From Verrucomicrobiales bacterium (lineage in GTDB: Bacteria; Verrucomicrobiota; Verrucomicrobiia; Limisphaerales; UBA1100), in assembly GCA_011523245.1 (NCBI GenBank), contig WTHG01000168.1:1-13712 (forward strand): a DNA stretch of 13,712 nt, given 5' to 3'. The notes beneath the pieces are model-generated. The model was not told where the DNA came from, did no database searches, and saw nothing but the letters and a program-made list of their open reading frames with translations. Shown piece after piece: positions 1-7,448 of the stretch (position 1 is the first letter of the stretch; every line of letters starts with the position of its first letter). The translations under genes were made by a program, and so were the position numbers.

Positions 1-318
1 GTCCTGTTGAGCCGCTTGCAAATCAGCAGCCATTTGACCCTGGCCGCCTTGTAGGGAGGCTAAAGTAGACTGTGCTGCTCCCAAGTCGTTTGTGGCTTTG
101 GCAAACTGGCCTTGGAGGGTTTGTATATCGTTGCTGAGTTTTTGATTGTCAGATTCCAGCTTCGAGGTGCCGCCTTTTGCCGCCTGAGCGTCGGCTTCGG
201 CCTTGCCCTTAGCTTCCTCGGCAGTTTTCAGATCTCCCTTGATTCCCATGCCGAAGAATATCCCTGCCCCTCCTGCGAGGATATTCAGGATCAACATTAT
301 TTTGGTGACTTTACCCAT
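1..318 (-). CDS. Membrane-anchored coiled-coil protein, partial (C-terminus outside window)
   Basis: The first 106 codons of a gene that runs off the left edge. Residues 6-26 form one hydrophobic segment (IMLILNILAGGAGIFFGMGI), probably an uncleaved signal anchor. From about residue 28 on the protein is rich in Ala, Gln, Lys and Glu with spaced Leu residues, as in a coiled coil (for example KLESDNQKLSNDIQTLQGQF at 53-72). This suggests a periplasmic rod tethered to the inner membrane. The ATG at 318 is well supported: AGGAGG lies 8 nt upstream (327-332) inside a longer purine-rich stretch, and a promoter-like sequence lies just before it. It follows the ABC/DUF4340 genes on the same strand after 95 bp. 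I recognise no family, and the function is unknown. The Ala/Gln-rich helix is low-complexity, so homology by sequence alone would be weak. Confidence 0.75.
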   Translation of the reverse strand, partial: MGKVTKIMLILNILAGGAGIFFGMGIKGDLKTAEEAKGKAEADAQAAKGGTSKLESDNQKLSNDIQTLQGQFAKATNDLGAAQSTLASLQGGQGQMAADLQAAQQD

Positions 319-326
319 AAAAGAGG

Positions 327-332
327 CCTCCT
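327..332 (-). promoter_or_regulatory. Strong Shine-Dalgarno AGGAGG
   Basis: AGGAGG on the minus strand, 8 nt before the ATG at 318, is the best ribosome binding site in the window. It decides the start of the coiled-coil gene. Most other genes here have weak, distant or no recognisable Shine-Dalgarno. Confidence 0.75.
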
Positions 333-341
333 CTCCTCCGC

Positions 342-370
342 AAAGTACCGCCAGATAATGCCTGTGTCAA
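342..370 (-). promoter_or_regulatory. Putative sigma-70-type promoter for the coiled-coil gene
   Basis: On the minus strand a perfect -35 box TTGACA (365-370) is followed after 17 bp by TACTTT (342-347), a poor -10 match. Transcription would start near 335, only a few bases before AGGAGG, giving a leader of about 17 nt. It lies in the 95-bp gap after the DUF4340 stop, which suggests the downstream gene is expressed separately from the ABC operon. Prediction by eye only. Confidence 0.45.
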
Positions 371-413
371 TTGCTCTTCATCTCGTAATCGAGCAAATAA
401 AATGGGTGTTATC

Positions 414-1598
414 CTATTCCTGAGGTGGAGGATTCTGAAATGGAATTGGCAGATTCCCCCCGGACGGCGGCGTGATAGCACCTTCCTCCACATCTTTGAT
501 CAATTCGGAGCGTTTTTTTAGGACGGAATCCACCGTGTAACTGCTTACGCGATAGGCATGTTTGGTAAACTTTTGCTCGTTGGCAAGTTTGTCTTTAAGT
601 GCTTGCTGAGCCGAGGCCCATTCTTCATCCAGCTTCTTTTTATCCTCTTCAGTCTCGTTTTCGCCGGGCGTCCTTTTTTCCGGGAATTCAGCGGTAATCT
701 TAACTGCGATAATCTTGTCGGTACCTTCATTGCTTTCGCCAACCCTCAGTGCATACTCAAATCCCTCGCTGGTGTTAATCTTGATTTGTGTGGCATTCTG
801 CTCGAGCGCGGCTTTCTCTGCATCGTCAGCAAGATCATTAAATGCAGGGCTACTAAAAGCTGATGTGGGGGCTTGGGCGGCATCCAGTTCCTTGCCTTCG
901 GGTAGTTTACCATCAAGCTTCCAGTCGGCCACGTCTGAGGTCTTGGTAATCTTCCATGAATTGGTGGATTCATTGCCATTGTAGATCACTTCAATCGCGT
1001 TGGGTTTTTCAATTTTAAAAAACGATTTATCCAACCAATCTGCTGGACCGGATGTGGCATTGCTAAAAGTCTGATCGACCACTGTGATTGATGTGCGGTC
1101 TCCATCGACCATGACAAAGCGCCGGTCAGGGAATCCACCGCGCCCCATGGCGGATTGCTGGTTTTCACTTCCGGGGGCACTGAGCTCCTTGCCGAGAGTC
1201 AGGGTATGAATGGAGTTTCCCTTATCGTCTCGAAATGTCACGCGTGTGCCTTGCTTTAGTCCAATGCGATTGAGTTGATCGGCCCCAGCACTTAGCTCGC
1301 GCAAGGCTTTCATTTCGGTGAATGTTTTTACGAAGTTTTCAATGCGATCTGGGTCGGCAGGATATCCTTTGCGTGAAACCACAACCCATTGTTTTTCTGC
1401 ACGCTTCAAGGTTAGCGTACTGGTTTCATCGGTGATCACGATGGCGGATATTTTACTGACAGGTAAATCAGCAAGAGGTTCTTTACCTACAATGATTGTG
1501 GCGCCGCGGTTACCTCCCACCCCGCTAATATACAATAATGCAGACACCAGCAAAACGGCGAGCGAAATTATAACACCGGTATTTTTGTTCGTTTTCAT
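414..1598 (-). CDS. DUF4340 domain protein, ABC-system partner
   Basis: A 394-residue protein with one N-terminal membrane segment (about residues 9-27) and a large, probably periplasmic, domain. Its repeated beta-rich units (a TLTLKRAEKQWVV-type strand, then YPADPDRIENFVKTF, later PADWLDKSFFKI) are typical of DUF4340. This family is usually encoded next to GldF/GldG-type ABC genes, and its biochemical role is not known. The tail (about 375-394) is rich in Pro, Gly and Asn. The frame is open to an ATG at 1673, but that would overlap the upstream gene's coding end. The ATG at 1598 begins MKTNKNTG directly before the membrane segment and lies 10 bp after the upstream stop, so I prefer it, although it lacks a clear Shine-Dalgarno. 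Last gene of the ATPase-GldFG-DUF4340 set. The family call is by recognition, not search. Confidence 0.85.
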   Translation of the reverse strand: MKTNKNTGVIISLAVLLVSALLYISGVGGNRGATIIVGKEPLADLPVSKISAIVITDETSTLTLKRAEKQWVVVSRKGYPADPDRIENFVKTFTEMKALRELSAGADQLNRIGLKQGTRVTFRDDKGNSIHTLTLGKELSAPGSENQQSAMGRGGFPDRRFVMVDGDRTSITVVDQTFSNATSGPADWLDKSFFKIEKPNAIEVIYNGNESTNSWKITKTSDVADWKLDGKLPEGKELDAAQAPTSAFSSPAFNDLADDAEKAALEQNATQIKINTSEGFEYALRVGESNEGTDKIIAVKITAEFPEKRTPGENETEEDKKKLDEEWASAQQALKDKLANEQKFTKHAYRVSSYTVDSVLKKRSELIKDVEEGAITPPSGGNLPIPFQNPPPQE

Positions 1599-1608
1599 TT
1601 TCAGCAGA

Positions 1609-4383
1609 TTATTTGCGGTTACGGATTGAAACGGCCGCCCCAAAAACAGCCACAAGAAAAGGCATGCAGGCAATGCTAGCCCATTTGAATTGGTTGCGCA
1701 GGGAGTCTACGGCTATACGCCTCTCCTTTTTAATACGTCGGATTGCTTTACGGGCGCGATCCCGAGCGTCTTCCGCTTCGGCCTGGCTTTCCTCAAGTTT
1801 CTTTTGGTCCTGCTCGCTGACCTGAAGCCGAATGACACCGGATTGGCCGGATTGAATAGCGTTACGCAGTTGGTTTTGAAGTTTATCAGTCACCTCCGCT
1901 ACCTTCTGATCTGCTTCTTCCAGATCTTTTTCGTGTTGCTCCAATTCTTTCTGGATATCGCGTGTAGCCTGTTCTTCAAGCTCGGTAAGCTTCTTCAAAG
2001 GCCGACTCCGGTTGGTTAGACTTCGTATACGGATTAGGTCTTCATCGCCTGTAAGGTAATCCACAAGGTTGAGTACGAAATTCAAATTGCTATTGCGGAA
2101 GCCGCGCAATTGATCGAGCTCATTTATCGTGTTGTGAAGGAAATCGGCGTCACTAACCAACACAACTACCGGATTCACATCAGCCTTAACTGATTTCAGG
2201 GAGGTGTCTGGTGGCGGGGGTGTTGTGGCGTTATCATCTGGGTTTACAGCGGGGCGTTCAGGGTCGCCATCTGGGAAGGCAGTGGCAAATTTGCCGGTCA
2301 ATTTCAAAGCTAGAATGTTTGTGCCGGCTGTCGGCACAAAGTCGCTCAATAAATCGGCCTGGGATTGCTGGAAACTGGGCACAGGGAAAAGTCCCGTTGT
2401 TTTAGACGCGCTCACCAAGGCGGAATTTGTTGTGCTGTGTATCAGTGTCGTCATGGTTGGACGCACGGCATTATCTTCGACTGAAGTTTCCTGACGGAAA
2501 GCGCCAAAGTGAACTCCGGAAACGGGCCCAAGATTTTGGGTGATTGGGTCATTTTCATTGAGGCCTTCCCGTTGAATGTCCAAAGCGGTTACCCAAGATG
2601 AACCACTCCGGGGTGGTCGCAAACCATAGGTCGGGTCTACGACGACTTGCCCGCCATTGAAGTTTAAACCCCATGCCGGCAGAAGCTTGTCAAGATTTGA
2701 CGAGCTGCCAGTTGGTGGGGCAAAGCCTCCCATTGGGCCCTGATCAAATGCGTGATTGGGGTCAAGAAATGCCGCTACTTTGCCGCCCTTCAGTACATAT
2801 TGGTCAATGGCGAACTGGGCTTTTTCAGAGATATCTTTTGGGTGGATGACGAGAAGTAAGTCGATATCGTCGCTAATGGAATCAGCCGCCATATCCACGG
2901 TTTGTACATTGTCTCGGCCGTAAGTGAACCAGAGTTGCTGCATTAACCGCCAAGGAGGTGAAGGGCGTTGGCCGCGCTGCATTTGAGGAGGTAAATTGGG
3001 AGGGAAACCGCCAGTCAATTGCAGGGGCGACATAACGCCAATTGTTGGCGCCTCGTCATTGTCTTTTATCAATCGCGTGATGGCACCAGAGATGTCATAC
3101 TCAAGTAGTGATTCGGGGCGTAAACCGCCAGGCCGTCCGCCTGGCCCCTGCTCCAGCAGATTTATAATCTCGGTGCGGTCGGCATAACTGAGGGTCAGAC
3201 CGAGATAGGCATATTCGTCGAGGCCGATTTGCATTCGGGTGACGTTGTCATTTTGGGCAAGTTCTTCCTCATCAGTGTCAGGTTGAGGGTTAATTTCGTT
3301 GAAAACGAGGGAACCCGAGCTAGCTTCCTGGTATTCTTTGAGAAGCTCACTTACCCGCTCTGCGTATTGGCGAACAAAGACCGTCACGCGATCTTCACCG
3401 CGGGTGAAATATAGGCGCGCTTCGATCTTGAATGCATCCGGATCCTCGCCGCGTTCTGCTGCAACTCGTTTGAGGATGTTCTTGGTTCCGAGAGACAAGG
3501 TGTGGATTTTGTCTTCGGTGAAATCAACCTTGGCCCGCGTGGTGTAGGCAAACCCGTTTACTAGGATCAGTGCAGCAAAAAGGATGGCGACTTGCGCCCC
3601 AGTAATGCCAATGGCCTGACTGGGTTTATTTTCCTGCCCTGCCCGGATGATTGCTGTAGTGGCCACGAGAGTGACGATAATGAGCGAGACGAAGAATAGC
3701 GCATCCTTGAGATGGAATACGCCGCGTTGCAAGGCGTCAAAATGCGTCATGACACTCATGTTTGCCACCAAGCCGACGATCGCTTCATTGTCTGGGAATA
3801 ACCCTTGAATAAAATCGGTAACGGGGGGGAAGCCGGCCAAAATGGTGAATAAACAGAGAACCACGGACATCACGAAGCTGATGACTTGATTACGCGTGAT
3901 AGCCGAGGTCATGCAGCCAATACCCAGATAGGCGCCAGCCATCAGCGCGCTACCGAAGTAGGCACAGAGAATTGCGCCGTTATCGGGGTCCCCAAGATAA
4001 ACGGGGGTTATCCAAATCGGGAATGTAAGGATCAAACAGAGGATCAGGAAGGCCCAGGATGCCAAAAATTTTCCTATCACTGCTTGGCCTGTGGTGATTG
4101 GGAGTGTGAGGAGAAGTTCCAGAGTTCCGGTGCGTTTTTCTTCGGACCACAAACGCATGGCGATGGCGGGCACAAGAAAGAGGTAGAGCCACGGGTGCCA
4201 GAGGAAAAAAGAACCTAGCGAGGCCTCATTGCGGGAAAAGAAATCTTGCCCCACCATAAAGGTGAAGAAGCCGGCGAGTAACAGAAAGATCACCAGAAAC
4301 ACATAAGCGACTGGCGACGTAAAATATGCACTGAATTCACGCTTGGCGACGACTAAAATATTGCGCAGTGGACTTTGGTTCAT
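1609..4383 (-). CDS. GldF-GldG fusion: ABC-2 permease plus ABC auxiliary domain
   Basis: A 924-residue protein joining two units that are separate genes in Bacteroidetes. Residues 1 to about 250 are a GldF-type ABC-2 permease: KREFSAYFTSPVAYVFL at the start, then the conserved RLWSEEKRTGTLELLLTLP (77-95), with about six membrane helices. A further helix at 260-280 leads into a GldG-type ABC_transp_aux region, with the hallmark VDFTEDKIHTLSLGTKNIL (286-304), an NEINPQ motif (362-367) and LLEYDISGAITRL (426-438). Residues 796-898 are a long charged coiled coil, followed by a C-terminal helix (about 901-919) and a basic tail. The bulk of the GldG part should lie in the periplasm. The start overlaps the ATPase stop in TAATG, with AAGG 7 nt before the ATG, so translation is probably coupled. 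GldF/GldG are known from gliding motility, but homologues occur in non-gliding bacteria and the substrate is unknown. Confidence 0.9.
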   Translation of the reverse strand: MNQSPLRNILVVAKREFSAYFTSPVAYVFLVIFLLLAGFFTFMVGQDFFSRNEASLGSFFLWHPWLYLFLVPAIAMRLWSEEKRTGTLELLLTLPITTGQAVIGKFLASWAFLILCLILTFPIWITPVYLGDPDNGAILCAYFGSALMAGAYLGIGCMTSAITRNQVISFVMSVVLCLFTILAGFPPVTDFIQGLFPDNEAIVGLVANMSVMTHFDALQRGVFHLKDALFFVSLIIVTLVATTAIIRAGQENKPSQAIGITGAQVAILFAALILVNGFAYTTRAKVDFTEDKIHTLSLGTKNILKRVAAERGEDPDAFKIEARLYFTRGEDRVTVFVRQYAERVSELLKEYQEASSGSLVFNEINPQPDTDEEELAQNDNVTRMQIGLDEYAYLGLTLSYADRTEIINLLEQGPGGRPGGLRPESLLEYDISGAITRLIKDNDEAPTIGVMSPLQLTGGFPPNLPPQMQRGQRPSPPWRLMQQLWFTYGRDNVQTVDMAADSISDDIDLLLVIHPKDISEKAQFAIDQYVLKGGKVAAFLDPNHAFDQGPMGGFAPPTGSSSNLDKLLPAWGLNFNGGQVVVDPTYGLRPPRSGSSWVTALDIQREGLNENDPITQNLGPVSGVHFGAFRQETSVEDNAVRPTMTTLIHSTTNSALVSASKTTGLFPVPSFQQSQADLLSDFVPTAGTNILALKLTGKFATAFPDGDPERPAVNPDDNATTPPPPDTSLKSVKADVNPVVVLVSDADFLHNTINELDQLRGFRNSNLNFVLNLVDYLTGDEDLIRIRSLTNRSRPLKKLTELEEQATRDIQKELEQHEKDLEEADQKVAEVTDKLQNQLRNAIQSGQSGVIRLQVSEQDQKKLEESQAEAEDARDRARKAIRRIKKERRIAVDSLRNQFKWASIACMPFLVAVFGAAVSIRNRK

Positions 4384-5120
4384 TAAGCGGCCTTCTTTTG
4401 ATTGGTGTCGGATACGGTCAATTCCCGGAACAGATCATCGAGTCGATTGGTCTTGCTTTGTTTCTTCAATTCTTCGGGTGTTCCATTGGCCACTATGCGG
4501 CCCTGGTCGATTATGATGGCACGAGAGCAAGCTGCCTCTACCTCTTCGAGAATGTGTGTGGAAAAAATAATAGCTTTGGTTTCACCCAGACGCTTAATCA
4601 ATTGCCGCGCATCGTGTTTTTGGTTGGGATCCAGTCCGTCAGTGGGTTCATCAAGAATCAATACTTCTGGGTCGTGCAGGATGGATTGCGCAAGGCAGGT
4701 GCGGTGAGTGAAGCCCTTTGAAAGTGTGTCTATGTTTTGGCGGCGAACGGATTCCAGGGAGCATACCTCGATTGCGTCATCCACGGCCTTGTCGCGTTCA
4801 GTTCCATCGAGCCCGCGAATTTCGGCGGCAAACCGTAGGAATCCTTGAACGTCCATGTCTGGATAAGAAGGTGCGTTTTCGGGGAGATAGCCGATCATGG
4901 ATTTTGCCACCTCGGGCTCAGTTATAATACTGTGACCGCCTACGGTCGCGTCACCGCTATCAGGCGTGATATAGCCGGTGATCATTCTCATTGTGGTCGA
5001 TTTGCCGGCGCCATTGGGTCCAAGAAAGCCTAGGACTTCGCCTTTTTCGACCTCAAAACTAAGGTCATCCACGGCCACGTTGGTGCCGAAGGATTTTCTG
5101 AGATTCTGAACTTTAATCAT
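4383..5120 (-). CDS. ABC transporter ATPase, GldA-like
   Basis: A 245-residue cytoplasmic ATPase that should power the fused permease encoded next. All main ABC motifs are visible: Walker A GPNGAGKST (34-42), a variant signature LSKGF in place of LSGGQ (133-137), Walker B VLILDEP (153-159), the D-loop GLDP (162-165) and the switch His in STH (H189). YLPENAPSYPDM (78-89) is the Q-loop region with Pro-Glu instead of Gln, as in the GldA/CcmA-like subgroup. The C-terminal 30 residues are polar and charged. The ATG at 5120 is the natural start because MIKVQNLRKSFG is the usual beginning of the fold, though no Shine-Dalgarno precedes it. It is first in the ATPase-GldFG-DUF4340 set and has a candidate promoter upstream. 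I leave the symbol empty because gliding has not been shown for this type of host. Confidence 0.93.
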   Translation of the reverse strand: MIKVQNLRKSFGTNVAVDDLSFEVEKGEVLGFLGPNGAGKSTTMRMITGYITPDSGDATVGGHSIITEPEVAKSMIGYLPENAPSYPDMDVQGFLRFAAEIRGLDGTERDKAVDDAIEVCSLESVRRQNIDTLSKGFTHRTCLAQSILHDPEVLILDEPTDGLDPNQKHDARQLIKRLGETKAIIFSTHILEEVEAACSRAIIIDQGRIVANGTPEELKKQSKTNRLDDLFRELTVSDTNQKKAA

Positions 5121-5148
5121 GCGTGTTGATTAACGAATTTTTACCCTG

Positions 5149-5163
5149 CCCCGAAAATCGGGG
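5149..5163 (-). other. Short perfect hairpin in the ATPase leader
   Basis: A 6-bp perfect stem with a 3-nt loop (CCCCGA-AAA-TCGGGG read on the plus strand). It lies 29 bp before the ATPase start and 46 bp after the DUF2203 stop. No T-run follows on either strand, so it is not a standard intrinsic terminator. If the promoter at 5170-5197 is real, the hairpin would sit at the extreme 5' end of the ABC mRNA, where it could protect the transcript. It may also be chance. Confidence 0.35.
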
Positions 5164-5169
5164 GCGGGA

Positions 5170-5197
5170 TTTATACAATATGCTTGGAAGGAATCAA
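5170..5197 (-). promoter_or_regulatory. Putative promoter for the ABC operon
   Basis: On the minus strand TTGATT (5192-5197) is followed after 16 bp by TATAAA (5170-5175). This reasonable sigma-70-like pair lies in the only sizeable gap (89 bp) between DUF2203 and the ATPase. The predicted start is near 5163. It would separate the ABC set from the upstream purN-to-DUF2203 genes. Read by eye, with no experimental support. Confidence 0.4.
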
Positions 5198-5209
5198 CCC
5201 TAAGAATTG

Positions 5210-5599
5210 TCATTCCCAGAGTGGTTTACGATCTGCATACCCGGTCTCCAGGGTGTGCCAATGGGTGATATCGGGCTCGGTGCGTTCCCAGCAGAGAAAG
5301 ACCTCGCGTTCATCGAGTAACGCAGGGAAATCAACGAGGCCTTTTTGAAGGTCTTTAATATGTATTTGGCGGTCGTGAAAGTTGCCCAGAATGGTATGCA
5401 CTCGGGCCATGTCCCGGATCATTTGGTTGGGTGCCGCACCTCCTAAATCCTCGCCCTGTTTTGTGCGTGAGGCCAGTGTTTCATCCAGTTCGCGAATACG
5501 ATCGCTAAGGGCGTCAATTTCCTCAAACCAGTTTCGTAAGGTGGGTAGTAAATCTCGCGCTTCCTCGACCGAGTAATGTTTGGTGTGCTGATAATCCAC
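5210..5599 (-). CDS. DUF2203 family protein
   Basis: A 129-residue soluble protein with no signal or membrane segment. It shows the family layout: an N-terminal helix pair beginning YSVEEARDLLPTLRNWFEEI (9-28), a central helix, and the conserved C-terminal block IKDLQKGLVDFPALL (81-95), VFLCWERTE (100-108), ITHWHTLETGYADRKPL (111-127). The role of DUF2203 is unknown. The conserved Asp, Cys-Trp and His-Trp-His residues in the last third are the likely functional site. The start is GTG, not ATG. It lies 4 bp after the TPR gene's TAA, and no ATG is available before residue 60, so translation is probably coupled to the TPR gene. A distant AAGGA lies 14 nt upstream. Confidence 0.85.
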   Translation of the reverse strand: MDYQHTKHYSVEEARDLLPTLRNWFEEIDALSDRIRELDETLASRTKQGEDLGGAAPNQMIRDMARVHTILGNFHDRQIHIKDLQKGLVDFPALLDEREVFLCWERTEPDITHWHTLETGYADRKPLWE

Positions 5600-5603
5600 T
5601 GGA

Positions 5604-7373
5604 TTATTTTAATTCCTTCAGTTTGCCCCTGATTTTGGCTTTGATGTCCTCCGGGACATCTTCAATGGCGTCGGCTTGCTTGAGGTATTTTTCCGCGCGC
5701 TTCCGGTCGTCGAGAGCGATATAAATCTCACCAAGGTGCATGAGGATTTCTGGGTCCGGCTCATCACTGTGCTTCAGGGCATTGAGTTGAATCTTCAAAG
5801 CATCCTTGAAATCACCACGGCGATAATGGATCCATGCGAGGCTGTCGAGGTAGGCTGGGTTGTCACTATCTACTTTCAGTGCGCGTCGAACGAACTCCTC
5901 AGCTTCCTTGAGGTTTTCATTACGGTCAGCCCACATGTAGCCCAGGTAGTTTAGAGCCGTGGCGTAATCAGGTTTCAGTTTGATGGATTGACGAAAATGT
6001 TTTTCGGCATCCTGATATTTCTTGGCTCGTTCGGCTGTGGAGCCGAGCTGGAAATAAAGAATGTGTGTGAGGCGTTCAGGCTCGGCTTTCTTCGCGCGAG
6101 CTTCAGCGATGAGTAGATCTTTGTGAGCCTTGAGATAGTCATTATTTTCCAGGTGAATCATGGCTCCGAAATAAGCCTGCATGAAGTTTGCCTCGAATCG
6201 GGATTCAGCTTGAGTTAGAGCATCGCGGGCCGCGTCTATTTTTTCATCTGCCAGCAGAGCTGCGACAAGATCATAATGAACTGACTCCAGCTTGCGGTTC
6301 AGTTTAATGACTTCGCGGTAATGCTTCACCGCGGTGGAATAATCCTCCTCATCCATTGCCACGGCGGCACGAAGCTGGTGGCCTTCCCAGACGCGGGGGA
6401 ATTTTCGGGTTAAAGCTTCGAGGTGAGTTTTGGCTTGTTCCATGTCGCCGCCGAGCGCGTGTTCGCGGGCGGTTTCGAGCAAGACCATGGGGTTGTTGGG
6501 CAGGGCTTTTAAGAGAGCTTCCATGGCGGCGGCGGCCTGTTTGTGGGCCCCGGCGATGCGGTAGCCTCGGGCAATTTGTTCAAGGAGGAGGGGTTGCTTG
6601 GGTTTGCTGTCCCAAGCTTGGTCGAGTAGCCTGCGAATCTCGGGCTTTAGTTCTTCGCCCGATTCCCTGTCAATGGAGAGGTAGCCAGTGATCATTAGCG
6701 CGAGTTCAACTTGGAACGGAACGGTGACCCCCTCCTGAGCACGGGCTTGATCTAGGGTTTCGCGGATTTGCTTGGTGCGCTTGGCACCTTGACGCATTTC
6801 ATAGCGAAAGACCTGCATAAGCGTCTTGTAGCCAACAATGGATTTGGGCGCTTTCTTAATCGCGTGATTAGCAGCAGCTTGTGCGAGATCTGGCTTTTTC
6901 TTTTCAAGATAGGTGGCGGCAAGTAAGGCATGAAGCTCCGCTGGTGCGGCGGGGTTTTTGGTGGCCTCAATCAATAACTTGAAGGCTTTATCTTGTTTTT
7001 TAGAAAGCACCAAAAGCTGCACGACTTCCATCATGACCTTCTGGTCGGTTGGGTCAGCCAGAGCGGCCTGATAATATTCTTCGAAAGCCTCCTCGTTTTC
7101 ACCGCGTTCACGGTGGGCGGTGGCTGCCGCGTAATGGGCCATTGCCTTGATACGACGCTCCATATTGGCGTCTTCGGCAGCTTGTTTTTCCTCGGGAGTT
7201 AGCTCTTTGGGCAGAGTATCATTGGAGACCGGTTTAGGCTGCTCAATCACCCCGCTTTGTTCTAAAGCGGGGCCCAGGGTTTGATGGGCAGGAGGGTCTG
7301 GAGGGAGAGCACAGCCTGTGTACAGGAGGGCACCCACGAAGACCAGAGGAAGGTATCCGAACGCAATTCTCAT
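5604..7373 (-). CDS. TPR-repeat lipoprotein
   Basis: A 589-residue protein that probably sits on the outer-membrane or periplasmic face as a scaffold for protein contacts. The N-terminus MRIAFGYLPLVFVGALLYTGC is a lipoprotein signal with Cys21 as the acylated residue. The -3 residue is Tyr, not Leu, so the lipobox is not ideal. A Pro/Glu-rich linker follows, then TPR units over nearly the whole length, beginning near residue 75 (AHYAAATAHRERGENEEAF). They end in the well-conserved block at 474-589 with NYLGYMWADRNENLKEAEEF, DNPAYLDSLAWIHYRRGDF and DPEILMHLGEIYIALDD. The frame is open to an ATG at 7445, but those 24 extra residues would bury the signal peptide, so I choose 7373. No good Shine-Dalgarno is visible; only GGGG lies 3 nt upstream. 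The partner is unknown. Confidence 0.85.
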   Translation of the reverse strand: MRIAFGYLPLVFVGALLYTGCALPPDPPAHQTLGPALEQSGVIEQPKPVSNDTLPKELTPEEKQAAEDANMERRIKAMAHYAAATAHRERGENEEAFEEYYQAALADPTDQKVMMEVVQLLVLSKKQDKAFKLLIEATKNPAAPAELHALLAATYLEKKKPDLAQAAANHAIKKAPKSIVGYKTLMQVFRYEMRQGAKRTKQIRETLDQARAQEGVTVPFQVELALMITGYLSIDRESGEELKPEIRRLLDQAWDSKPKQPLLLEQIARGYRIAGAHKQAAAAMEALLKALPNNPMVLLETAREHALGGDMEQAKTHLEALTRKFPRVWEGHQLRAAVAMDEEDYSTAVKHYREVIKLNRKLESVHYDLVAALLADEKIDAARDALTQAESRFEANFMQAYFGAMIHLENNDYLKAHKDLLIAEARAKKAEPERLTHILYFQLGSTAERAKKYQDAEKHFRQSIKLKPDYATALNYLGYMWADRNENLKEAEEFVRRALKVDSDNPAYLDSLAWIHYRRGDFKDALKIQLNALKHSDEPDPEILMHLGEIYIALDDRKRAEKYLKQADAIEDVPEDIKAKIRGKLKELK

Positions 7374-7376
7374 AAA

Positions 7377-7390
7377 CCCCGGTATTGGGG
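7377..7390 (-). other. Small inverted repeat next to the TPR start
   Basis: CCCC and GGGG arms (7377-7380, 7387-7390) flank six bases directly before the TPR start codon. The near arm is the only G-rich stretch that could serve as a ribosome binding site, so pairing would hide it. The stem is only 4 bp, so chance is likely. Confidence 0.2.
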
Positions 7391-7448
7391 CACATTCATT
7401 GTGCTTGGGAAAGCGCAAATTGTGGACACGGGCGTTGAGCCCCACGGC

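Noticed and set aside
112..423. A 103-codon plus-strand reading frame with a hydrophobic N-terminus.
   Set aside because: It lies opposite the coiled-coil gene, which has a strong promoter-like sequence, AGGAGG and a sensible protein. The plus-strand product resembles no family and has no start signals.
1599..1673. Upstream extension of the DUF4340 gene to an ATG at 1673.
   Set aside because: It would overlap the coding end of the GldFG fusion and place 25 unrelated residues before the signal anchor. The ATG at 1598 fits the operon spacing.
1609..4383. The GldF-GldG fusion as an assembly or frameshift artefact.
   Set aside because: The frame is continuous over the junction, with a plausible membrane helix and linker, and no stop or start signals are seen between the two parts.
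7374..7445. Upstream extension of the TPR gene to an ATG at 7445.
   Set aside because: It would bury the lipoprotein signal peptide and reach back to the stop codon of the small ribosomal peptide gene.
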